In this document: in pieces, positions 47,788 to 58,479 of the stretch
How the letters are laid out: each line of letters opens with the position of its first letter
Position numbering within the stretch: position 1 is the first letter of the stretch
NCBI RefSeq assembly: GCF_040954645.1
Contig: NC_092813.1
Span: 19,722,235 to 19,786,234, forward strand
Reading direction: 5' to 3'
Source of the DNA: Diabrotica undecimpunctata
Taxonomy: Eukaryota; Arthropoda; Insecta; Coleoptera; Chrysomelidae
Length of the DNA stretch: 64,000 bases
The notes under the pieces: model-generated
What the model saw: the letters and a program-made list of their open reading frames with translations, nothing else
Told to the model about the DNA's origin: nothing
Databases searched by the model: none
Translations under genes and position numbers: made by a program

Positions 47788-50443
47788 TACGAACTCATCA
47801 CTTTATAGTCCTCTATAAAATTATTAGACCCACCGAGATATATTAAACTGATCATCGGCATCCTTTGGAGATAGGTAAACTTATCACCGCAGGTAGGTAA
47901 ACTCATCACCAGCATTTTTGCCCCAAGGCGCTGGTTTCTAAGGGGCAGATTGCCTGTTACCCGTTACACTTCTCGTTTATGTGGTTATTTATTAAATTCA
48001 GAAATTATTTGAAGCAAATTGCTTTAAAATATATATTAATATCGGGTTTCTTACGGTGTGACCTATTAGACGTATCTGCCAATCTAAACGGTTTTGAGAT
48101 TTGAAAAATCAGTTGCATAGATTTTCGATAGTGAACTTTATAATGAAAATATCTATTAAAAACAGCTGGAAAAATGGGAATAAAAGCATTCGCATGGATT
48201 TGTGGTGAAATGTATACAGCTAGACTGGGATGCCCAAACAGTTAGAGGGAAAAGAGACCCATTACTTATGTAGTTCTCTACCATATAATCGGCCATTTTC
48301 ATAAATGAAGACAGGTTATTGATATCCTCATGAAATCGCTGAAAAAACAATCGCCTACTCGTTCTGGGTCCAAAAATTGCAAGCCAAATAAGTAGTAAAG
48401 TCACTTGCCGTTGGAATCTCCCCTCTTGTAAGTGGTTACCGAACCAAGTTTTTGGATTTTGCAAAACCAATTTGAAGTCAAGTGAAATAAACACCCAATT
48501 CGCCTCGCAGATGGCCGAACGGCAATTATGGCCTTCTGAATCGAAATTTCAAATCAGCCATCAAGTCTTTAAGTCTTGATGGACTTACGACACCAACTTC
48601 TTCGGAGCAATGAATTAATTAAGTTAAGACCGTGACGTAGGTTTCTATGCATTTGTCGGGAAGAACACAGAATATAAGAGACACGTAATGCCCATTTAAT
48701 AGTCTATGAACGGTAAATAATTTCAAGAAAAATTTTGTAGCATATTTAAATGTACCTATGTAAAGTGTCTCTGCTTTCGACAAGTAACGTAAAGTTGCGA
48801 ATCGTTATGAAGCACAAAACATTTATCGCGGTCCTTATTTAGATTCTTCTGTTGAATTACTTATTGCGATTCCTCATTGTCTTCGGTATAGGTGACATAA
48901 AAGGCAAATGATCGTTTGTGCATATTCCTCCGAATACAAGAGATTTCTGTTGTTGTCAGGTAATCTTTGAAAGAAGAAGTTGCAATCTTTTGGTGAATGA
49001 TTTTTGGTGGCTTCTCCGGTAAGTCCTTTTGAGCTTTCATCTTGCAGGAGTTGCTGATGACTTGACGGCTTAGTTTTTGAAGGTCGCTTAAATGACTGTG
49101 TTCCAAGTTGCAGTGCAGAATATTTTCCGCAACTGAAATAATTATAGAAATACAAACACATACTGGTTATTTTTAAACAACTGGACTTTATTCCATCAAA
49201 TAAAATCTTCTTTAGTTTTAAAATCCATTTATGGTTGTCAAAAGAATATTTGGATCTTCAGCTGGTATTGCAAAACTTATCATAAGACTACAATTGCAAT
49301 TCTACATAGAAATTGGTTATTTATATTAAATGATTTTCCAATTCTGGCATTTTAAATTTTTATCAAAAATATTTAGCCAGAAAAACGAACAATATTGACA
49401 TACATTTGTCTTTAGATTTAAACTTCTAAATATGCAGCGTGTTTCATTCTACCACCATTCACGAAACATGGAGGTTGTGTCAACTAAGAAAAATAGAGAA
49501 GTTCTCTAGAATTAAGTGGTCTATCACCACAAATTATTTTTGGGTAAGTAAGATGTTGTATGTCGCATGATTTAGAATGTTTTTAATAGACCACCATCTT
49601 CAATATTACACTCATTTGCACTTGCTTTTATTACCGTACGTTTCTCAAATGGATAATGCATAAGTAATATACATATTTGATATACATACTTTGGTTTTTA
49701 TCTAACAGTTTTGTAAATATTAATTTTTTTATTCTTATTCCAATTAAAATCCAGAAAATTTAACCAACAATCAAACTTAATATTAAATGGTGACTGATGT
49801 AAAACTGTCATAAAAAAACCAAAAATTTTTTGCATCACACAAAAGTGAACGTAATATCTGGCATACTTTTTGAGATATTCAATGTTTTGGAATGATCTAC
49901 CTAAAATCTATAACTGTAACAATGCGACTTTAACACGTTAATCATAAATCTAAAAATGTAATATCAGAAAGAGTGATGTACTTAAAGCAACAAAGTAATA
50001 TTATGCCTTGTCTACAAGAAACATCTTGTACAGTTGACTTAAAGAACTTAATTAAGCTGATTTTTTTCTGTTTGATCAGAATGATCCACCGCCAGTGCGA
50101 AATACCTAAAAAACGGTATAAAATCTATTCACCAGTTGTATGATATTTTGGAAAGGCAATTTGATTTTAGAGTCTTTAGCAATTGAAATTTGAAATTGTT
50201 GCTAACTATTATTTTTCGTCCGCATTAGCTCAAAACGTAATCAATAAGCAGTTTACTATAAATGTTAAATCAACAAGGACATAGCGGTTTGCAAGGGATT
50301 TATGGTCTATAACTGCCACTGGGTGCAGGTAGGTCAGTGATGAGTTTACCAATCTCTAGGGGTCTTTTTTAAAATCCCTAGTTTTATGACGGTGATGAGT
50401 TTGTACTATGTACAAGGGTATATGCTAATTTGTGATGAGTTTA
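47788..50443. mobile_element. Candidate MULE (Mutator-like) transposon with inverted motif arrays
   Basis: Left side: gtaaactcatcacc-type motifs at 47788-47801, 47844-47856 (variant), 47875-47888 and 47897-47910. Right side, inverted: gtgatgagtttacc-type at 50337-50350, 50391-50406 and 50432-50443. Between them lies a degraded MULE transposase (48150-48620, minus). The outer ends and the target-site duplication could not be fixed. The rest of the interior (48650-50300) is AT-rich with no other domain. Confidence 0.55.
48150..48620 (-). pseudogene. MULE-type transposase fragment
   Basis: Minus strand: QKAIIAVRPSARRIGCLFHL, TSNWFCKIQKLGSVTTYKRG, LFGLQFLDPERVGDCFFSDF. After a shift it reads WASQSSCIHFTTNPCECFYS and HFSSCF. 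The order (GC.FHL..W.RKIQ..GL, FFGL.FL.P..V, then TTN..ESFHSHFN) is that of MULE transposases widespread in insects. The catalytic domain's first acidic residues lie upstream and are not seen. At least two frame changes. Confidence 0.68.
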
Positions 50444-50776
50444 GGTGTATACTGTATCCAGAAATTTAGTGTCTCATTATAAAAGTTATTTTAATAACAG
50501 CTGTAAAACTGAATAATCCCTTGTAAATACTCTATTGTTGTATAATTATCACAGCTACCAAAGCTGCCAGGACCGGCATAATAGCCAAGCATAGCACTAC
50601 TGTATATAGGTATATATAATCATATCAAATATTATCATTCAAGCATAATGTCAAAAAACTGTTTTTATAAACATACAAATTTCCCATAATTATTGTTATT
50701 AATCATTATTTTATGTCTCAACGAAGAAAATGTTTTGTGTTTTATTGGCACTAGTTTTCACACTGGCCAGTCAATT
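50444..50776. other. No recognisable gene
   Basis: AT-rich; contains aaagctgccaggaccggcat near 50560, otherwise featureless. Confidence 0.4.
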
Positions 50777-51031
50777 TCATAATGATTTTTTTAGACTATA
50801 ACTTATCACTAACTCAGGGGAGTACTGTGTAGTGTCTGTGTTAAGTAAATGTCTTGTTACTTTAGTAAAGTCGACTTCATTGACTTTACAAAGAGACGCT
50901 AATTGTATCTGAACATCTGAGGTCCCATCGACTTCATTGTCTTTACAAAGAGACGCTAATTGTATCTGAACGTCTGAGGTCCCTTCGGTGAGTACCGATT
51001 TACTCGTTTTAAAAGGTTCATATTTATTCAT
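50777..51031 (-). CDS. Small open frame with a 19-residue tandem repeat, unknown
   Basis: 84 codons from MNKYEPFKTSKSVLTE (51031) to SYSLKKSL. The block GTSDVQIQLASLCKDNEVD is present twice in tandem, from a 57-bp in-frame duplication (second unit starts at 50928; two substitutions). I do not recognise it. It could be an exon, a transposon fragment or chance. The duplication keeps the frame, which is the only hint of coding; no splice or promoter signal stands out, and it lies in AT-rich DNA beside the candidate MULE. Confidence 0.3.
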   Translation of the reverse strand: MNKYEPFKTSKSVLTEGTSDVQIQLASLCKDNEVDGTSDVQIQLASLCKVNEVDFTKVTRHLLNTDTTQYSPELVISYSLKKSL

Positions 51032-52079
51032 GTTGACTTGTTATGTTTAAGTTTTCCGTTTCATGTCTGAAAAAGTTGACAAAAAATGGGAAATATTCTT
51101 TATTAATAATTTTACGAAAAAAAATTATTCTTCATTAGAGGTTATGCATCACATAGAAATCATTAACAAATAATTTTATAAAATATTAAGTGGTAGATAG
51201 GAAAAATCAAAATTATTAATTAATACTGAAGAGGAAAGTGATTTTAAATTTAGATATGCTAGAAAATGTAATTTTAAAATGTTTGTAGCTATTAAAAATT
51301 ATGTCCAAGTTTAGACTCATGGTCTTCTAATAATTAAATAATACATTTAAAGTAAAAAGTAAATAAAAAAATACTTTTGCATTTGTTGATTTTGTATATT
51401 GAATAAGGTAAATTAGAAATAAAATTAAAAATTAATGCACCTACTGATACATCATTAAAAGGCCATGAATCTAAATTTAAAAATAATTTTTATATCCTAC
51501 AACCAAATTAGAATAACATTTTATGCTGCACCTAAATTTATAAATTTGATTATTGATTTCTATGAAATGCAGAAATGTTTATAAAGAATAGTTTTTTTCA
51601 TGAAATTAATAATAAAGAAATTTCCCATTTGTTGCCAACTTTTTCAGACATACTTTATACCTTACTAACAATTAAAACACTTCTTTCCTTACATGAAGTA
51701 TAAAATATAATCATATTTAGCTATATGTATATATCTACATTAATTCATTTTAATTTTCACTTCACCATTTTATTATTTCACTTGCAATTTTTTTAACAAA
51801 ACAAAAATTGTTTATGACTTTCAAAATTTGGATATATTTAATATATTTAATAAAGAATCGAGACAGAAAATATAATAATTAATTAATTCTAATACTCCAT
51901 CAGTTTATATACTTTTTCCCTTAATTATCTAGATATTTATTTAAATTAAATATGTAATGTAAATGACAAATAAAATATAAAATTCGTTAAGCCGGCCCTT
52001 TTTACTATTTACCTGAAGAGGCAAATCCCTTTATGGCTTCGACTTCTTCGAGTTCTGCATAAGTCAGTTCTTATAATTG
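51032..52079. other. No gene; very AT-rich
   Basis: Dense stops in all frames; no motif seen. Only a short agccggccc spot near 51990. Confidence 0.5.
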
Positions 52080-52580
52080 TGAATGAAGTATACCCGTCTA
52101 ATTATCACCCATAATGGCAGCGATTTGATTTTCTGCAGGATGGTGCCCTTATTTTTATATTATATTTTATATTATGAAGACATGAACTCCATATGCTTCG
52201 AGAAGTGGTTCGAGAATATTTTACAGTGTGTAAATAGTAACTCTGTCATAGTAGTAAATAATACATCTTATCACAGCCGCCTTGTTAAATGCATTTTAAC
52301 GATGACTTATAGAAAATCTACCATGCTGAGCTGGCTACTTGAAAAATGTATTTCATTCAAAGAGGATATGATATGGTCGAAGCATGACTTATAACAATAT
52401 TTAAGAAACATCTTGGCAGATATTGTCAATATGCAGTTTACTCAATGGCTACACTTCATGGTATTACTGTTTTAATATTTTCCCCTTACCATTGCGAGTT
52501 GAATCCAATTTAATTAATTTATATTCAGCTCCTGTTACAAACCAGTATAGATTACATAAACTATTGATTATGTACTTTAG
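52080..52580 (+). pseudogene. IS630/Tc1-like (DDE) transposase fragment
   Basis: DMNSICFEKWFENILQCVNS, NSVIVVNNTSYHSRLVKCIL (the family has DNASYH, so the catalytic Asp is Asn), YRKSTMLSWLLEKCISF, KEDMIWSKHDL. Then across frames it reads LRNILADIVNMQ, HGITVLIFSPYHCELNPI (52455-52510), corresponding to the LPPYHC.LNPIE motif. This is a family of solitary Tc1-like transposases seen in many insects. The last catalytic residue is outside the readable part. Confidence 0.72.
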
Positions 52581-53400
52581 AAATAAACTACAACGTTAAG
52601 CGGTTTTATTGATTTATACGATCAGTGGACCGCAAATATGAAAAAACCGGCTAGTGCTACCATTTAAAGGAGTGCGTTTTTAAGAAAGGGGTGAATTAGT
52701 CCCTGTGCACTAGGGTGAATTTGGGTGAATTCTACTCACTTTTCGTAATTATAAATGTACAGAAAAGTTGTTCAAATTAGATTTTCTATCGAAATGTCGT
52801 CTTTCAAAGTCAAAAACAATTTTTTTGACAAAAATATGTTCAAAAACCGATGCATAAAAAACACAAAAACAAGCCATTTTCCATAAATTTTTTCTACGTG
52901 GGTATAGGTATAGGCATTTCTTTATAAAAAAAAACTTGTATCCTTTTTTTTCAAAATTCTTTTGGTACAAGTCTTTAATATTTATAGTCTTCTAGAAATG
53001 ATTTTTAAAATTTTGCCACTCACTCTATTTTTGGGCCATTTTTCCTATTTTTTCGCAAACATTGTTCTATGACTTGTTTCTGCTTAACTTTAGGTATAGT
53101 TCATTCAATAGAAATAAAAGTCAATTACCTTTAAAATGGTCTTTAGTAAAAGGCTCTAGAACTAATTTGACGTAAGATACGGTTCTTCAAAGTTTTTTAT
53201 TTTTACCGGTTTTTGCTTTTAAGCGTATTTTTTAAATTTCTCATAACTTTTTTGTTGGATATTTAAGTATATTCATTACTAAATAAAAAAAGAATATTAT
53301 TTTCATTACTTAAAAATAGTCTATTACAATATATTCTAGGACTTAATAGAATTAAGTTAGGACGAATTCTTATTCGTATGTTAGTCATTAAGGCCAGTTA
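52581..53400. other. No gene; probable interspersed repeat
   Basis: Non-coding, with phrases (gttctatgacttgtttctgc, tttctcataacttttttg) typical of high-copy non-coding repeats in insects. Family not named. Confidence 0.4.
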
Positions 53401-54410
53401 TTTCCGGTATGGTTTAGCAGTATGTTAACAGCTGGTTGTTAACTGCCAGCTATCTCTCCATCTTTTCGGTGGTCTACCTTGTAGTCTTTTAACTTCTGGA
53501 TTTCTATCTCTTACTATTCGGGCAAGTCTCTTTCCTCCCATTCTATTATTAATCTGTTGGTTCCATTCTCATCTTATTTGGCGTCCACATCTGACGATAT
53601 CATATACTTGACACATGTCTCTTTTTTCTTAAAGTTTTACCTGCTATCACCTAGTGATAGCAGGTAAAAAAACTGCTAGTGTTTTCATCGCTGTTGTTCT
53701 TAAGATTTTCTTTCTAATTGATATTTATGCTCTTGTTTTTATGGCATAGATTAATATTGGTCGTACACAAGTATATATGCGTGTTTTTCTTTTTATCCTC
53801 ATGTTCTTATTACTCCATGTCACGTCTTGTAAACATCCTTACACGTACGCTGATTTATTAGCTTGTATGCGAGTTCCTTCGGAGATGTTTTCATAATAGG
53901 ATATTTGCGTTCCCAGATAGTTGAATTTCGATATTTGTTTTATTATTTCTTCGTTTACTACAATATTGCATCTCACTGACTTCCCAGCACTAATGAGGAA
54001 CTTGGGTTTTATTGATGACATTTTCAGGTTAAACTTTTTGCGTTAGCTTTTAAAGCGTGGACCATGCGTTGTAGGCCATATCCTTTATTTGATATTATTA
54101 CTGCGTATCTGCATAGTATAGTCTTTCTACTTCTTCTATTAGGTTGACTAAACAATAACTGGCTCAAGCTATCACACTCGTCTTATACCTGATTAAATGT
54201 TGACTTCCTCCGTTAGTTCGGTTCCTATGTTTCTTCTTATTTTAGGATCAGGGTTAATATCATTTACTATCTTTATTATAGTGGCTGTTTTATTCTCTAT
54301 GTGTAAAAGATGTCAAGTTGCAAACACACCTTGTAGTTTACTACAATTGAGGGCTTCAATAAGGTTGATAAAACACATGAATGCAAAAGTGCTAAATTTG
54401 TAACGTAAAT
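53401..54410 (-). pseudogene. RTE-like LINE: RT C-terminal fragment
   Basis: Minus strand: ALNCSKLQGVF region near 54340, then a join, then MSSIKPKFLISAGKSVRCNI, VVNEEIIKQISKFNYLGTQI and SEGTRIQANKSAYV at 54021-53839. Then TNINLCHKNKSININ, and across frames KRLARIVRDRNPEVKRLQGR followed by PPKRWRDSWQLT near 53460. This is the RTE C-terminal order (FKYLGTQI ... GRP.KRW). Stops and shifts throughout. Confidence 0.72.
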
Positions 54411-56090
54411 ATTTTGCCTACCACATAGGGTATAATTATAGGGGTTTGAAAATTGGGACAGAAGTTACTGGGGTGGAGATAGGGCAAGCAAAATAAACGA
54501 TACTGTGCGAACGGCACTCAGGGCTTATTTGGAGAGCTGGGTCGTAGATAAGTTAATGTTAAGGGGTCGGATTGGGGCAACTACAAAAAATGAAACAAAT
54601 GGATACTTATATGAATCTCCTAGACCAAAGGGTTAACAAACAAACAACAAGAAAGACCTCCATCTATTTGATATAAGGACGCCGCTTCGAAGAATTTTAA
54701 TCTTGCTGGAAAAAGGAAAAAAAAAGCTCTTCTTTCCTAAAATAAGAAACACAAAACAGGTTAGGAGACTTTTCTAAAATAAACAAAATTGTTCAGAGAG
54801 ATAAATTAAATATTTATTACTGTCTCAATACAAACAGTTACAAATACAGATAATACATAAAGACTGTAATAATAGTCATAAAAGTAAATATAAAAATAAC
54901 AAAAAAAACTTGCATGTGTCCTATTCGTTTACAAGTGGGAATTGCTACATAACTTACAAATGTTACTGGGCTATAAACTGTGGCAAATAAAAAATTATTA
55001 CAAGTAAAGAATTATCTTTTTAAATAAAACTATTCATAAAGATTAACCTTTGTTAAAAACCAAACAAGCTAATGTCACAGAAATATGAATCTAGCTGTAA
55101 TATGTCAACATTGAATTTAACAGAGAACAATTAAAATGACAGCATAGCCACACCCTAAGATTTACAATATTAATTATTAAAACGTTTTATTTTTATTATT
55201 TATTATAGTTTAGTTATATATTAGTTATATAGTTAAGTTTAAATCAAAAAAGGTTACCTTAATTTCACAAAAAAAAACAATGCACTGGCACTTCTGGGGT
55301 TAAACTGGAATCATACTGGAATTTTACTGGAATTTTTTCTACACAAAAAGGACTGCTTTAACTTGTCTGGAAAGACGACCAGAGATAAATAAAGTGAGAT
55401 TGGAACAAAATCAGCGGCACATTGCGACACACCCTATAAGTGGTTACAACACTGGAACCAATTTCAATACTCTGGTACACGGCACAAATCTCTTATTCTC
55501 TTATCAAAATAGTGATTACTCTTTTTTAAATCTGCCATATTACAGAAATTTCCCCTAAATTTCCACAAATTCTCCGGTTTTGGCCATCTTAACTGCTACA
55601 CGTCCGTTCAACATAGACTTAGTTGCAAACCTGAACCTCCCTCGGTCTCTAACGCAGATACGCAGGTCGCACTTTCCCCCCGCGTCCTGCTACATACCAT
55701 GGAATCAGCTAAAATTCGTTAGACCTACGAATCGTGAAATAACCTTGAAATATTTCCAGTGTTTAGTCTAACACGTACAAATAAATTAATTCTTTCTTGG
55801 GGATTTTAAATGTGTACACAAAGACACCAAAATTTATATATTGCCCAAGGGGTACTGTATAATTTTTATAATATACATTTGCATTTTAAAAGAAATTATT
55901 ATGCTACAAATTCTACAGCTTTCTCTCCTATTTATCTTATTACGAATACGGCATCGACAGTTGATCTGTTACACCGAAATATTTATTGCTCTTCGCATAT
56001 TTGATACTTTTTAATTAGTTTCCCAACAAGTATTTAAATCAATTTTAATTTCAAACTTGTGTCAAGCAACGTAATAGTTCAAAAGTTAGA
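54411..56090. other. No recognisable gene
   Basis: AT-rich. 55340-55720 is GC-richer and repeat-like (aaagacgaccagagataaat, cattgcgacacaccctataa, cccccgcgtcctgctac), which looks like the end of a non-coding transposon or LTR. No paired end was found. Open stretches of about 60 codons (55580, 55810) show no domain. Confidence 0.4.
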
Positions 56091-56099
56091 TGGGTCATT

Positions 56100-57800
56100 T
56101 TTGCCCCTTTTATGTGTATGGGAATCATTATACTTAATTTCCATTCCTTTAATATGAATTTCATTCCAAGCACCTTTTAGAATAGTTTCGTAATATTTTC
56201 TGTTTATGCTCTTCCTCCATATTTTATTGGTTCATTCGTATTCGGACCTGGGACTTTTGGTTTTTTAATCCTTCTATTTTCTTTACCACCTCTCCTTCTG
56301 TTATTGTTACCAGATCGTCTTCTGGTCTGATCTGTCTATCTCCGTTCTTGTAAAGCTATTCTATATACGAAGTTAAATGTGTCGATAGCAATTAAAGTAA
56401 ATTATTGTATACTCACGCTTAATCAAGCCATTAAGAGCGATGCTGGGAATATTTATATTCCACTATACATCAACAATCAGTGCGTTTTGATTTGGTATGA
56501 GTCTTCTTACAAACTCTCTCTGATGACGGGTAGACCCAGAAACACGTGTCAGGGAGTAGTAAGAGACTTAAATTAAATTGAAACGCAACCATTTTCGTAT
56601 ATTCTATATACTTTTTCCATTATTTTTCTTGTATTTTATTAATATTGTAATATTGTTATACTCTGTAATAGCTGTTTTCCTTTCCTTCACCATCTTCCAC
56701 AGCTTTTAGTGTGCAGCATATAAATTACATTCCATTTCTTTTGTGAATTTAGACCAATTTTTCCTCTTTAGTTTTCGTATTTGTGGGTGTCTTATTACTT
56801 TGATAGTGAATATACGCTTTTCGTTTTTCATAGGCTAAAGTTTTAATTTCTTTGGTGAATCAACCATTTATATTAACCTTCAGTGTTCCCATGCTTTCTT
56901 TAGCAGTCGTTATTATGTTCGTTTTTATTGTTTCCCATCTTTGATCTCCTCCATTTTCTTCTAATATGCCATTTTATTAAAATTTTTTCTTTGAATCGTC
57001 TTTGATATAACTATCTAGTTGTTCCTTCTTCTAAGGTTTCAATATTTATTGTTTCCATATATTTTGGGGGTAATTTTCTCTTAAGTGGTATTTTTATATA
57101 AGATTTTCCCTAATAATATAATATAAACTGATTCTACATTAGATGATGTTAATATTCTGATATCTAATACTTGTTTAGGGTGTATTTGCTTGCTCGTTAT
57201 TATATAATCTATAGTAGATTTATGTCCTTGGGTATTTGTAAACGTCAATTTGTGTTGTGGTTTATGCGGAAAAAGTATTTTACTTACTTACAATATGCTC
57301 TGGACGCAGAAATTAATTAGTGCTTCTCCATTTCGATTTATTGTCTCTTCGTTAAAAGGTTGTTTTATTCCTTCTAATACTTCGTTCCCTATTCTTGCGT
57401 TTAAGTCGCCTAATACAATGATTTTTTCATGTATATTAATTGTATTCGTCTGATCTTGTAATGTATTATCGAAGGCTTCAGATTCTTCTTCGGTTTTACC
57501 GATATCTGGATGATAAATACAGATATTAAATGTGATTAAAATAGTGTACATCATCTATAATTTTTCAAATTTCTCGTGGATGAGTATACCAGTTCCTGAG
57601 CTTGCATATTCTCGCTTTTCTTTCTCGTTGTATATCAATATGTATTTTGCATATTTACAGTTCCCTAATCTTTTTTCTTATCTCTGAAATTCTGCATATA
57701 TCGATTTCGTAGGTATTGAGTTCCATAATTATTTCTTGTTCTCTGCTTGTCCATGATTTGTTATTCCAACATGCTATCCTTACCATATCCTTTCTCGTTG
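56100..57800 (-). pseudogene. RTE-type LINE: endonuclease and linker
   Basis: Minus strand: RIACWNNKSWTSREQEIIME and LNTYEIDICRISEIRKK (57790-57680, endonuclease start, SETK reads SEIR), MMYTILITFNICIYHPD, EKIIVLGDLNARIGNEVLEG (57435), ETINRNGEALINFC. Then KLTFTNTQGHKSTIDYIITS and PKQVLDIRILTSSNVES (57250-57130, STIDYI motif). The linker reads KKYIEYTKMVA and ENRRIKKPKSQV at 56620-56240. RT motifs are not found. The linker is interrupted at about 56375-56580. Confidence 0.78.
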
Positions 57801-58479
57801 TCCTTTTCGCGCCGTTTTTGTCGTCATTTGGTTCCGTATTGTTTCCGGGGCTTGTTGACCGGTTCTTTGAGAACTGATTCGTTTTTTAAGATAGGTAGGT
57901 TGCTAACATTGCCTATTAACGCTCCATTTTTATCCGAGCTTAGGACCGGCTGTGATAAATACAGGAAAGTAATCTCAGGCATCCCAGTTTACTTAGTAAC
58001 GCACTCTTTTACATGGTAACACTCTTCTGTTTTCTCTTATTTGGGGGTCCATTGAACATATGAAACAATAAAACCCCTTTAACGTTGTAGTTCCTTTTAG
58101 CCCTCTTTTTGGTCGTAATCAATAGCCTAACATACATTCCACAAATTGGGAGAACGCTGTTGTAATGTCTTAATAGAATAGAAAATGTGTAAGTTGGATG
58201 GGATATGGGAAAATGCTATTTAACCTGTAAGAGTAAGGGTCGGTGCCAATGAGTTAGAAGACTCAATGGATTCCAAGGATTACGATTATTTATAAACCAA
58301 ACTGTAAGTAAAAAGCTTAATGTAGTAAATATGAATATTTTTATGGTAGTAATACATTTTTTTATCCAAAACGGTTAAAAATGAATTTACTATATTTGTG
58401 CTAAAAATAGAATTAAAAAAAAGCAACCCGAAATAGTGAAAACCGTAAATATACGAAAATTTGAGGTTCCACCTTTTAT
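57801..58479. other. No recognisable gene
   Basis: 5'UTR-like flank of the RTE at 57790 (57820-57960 GC-richer), then AT-rich sequence. Confidence 0.4.
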
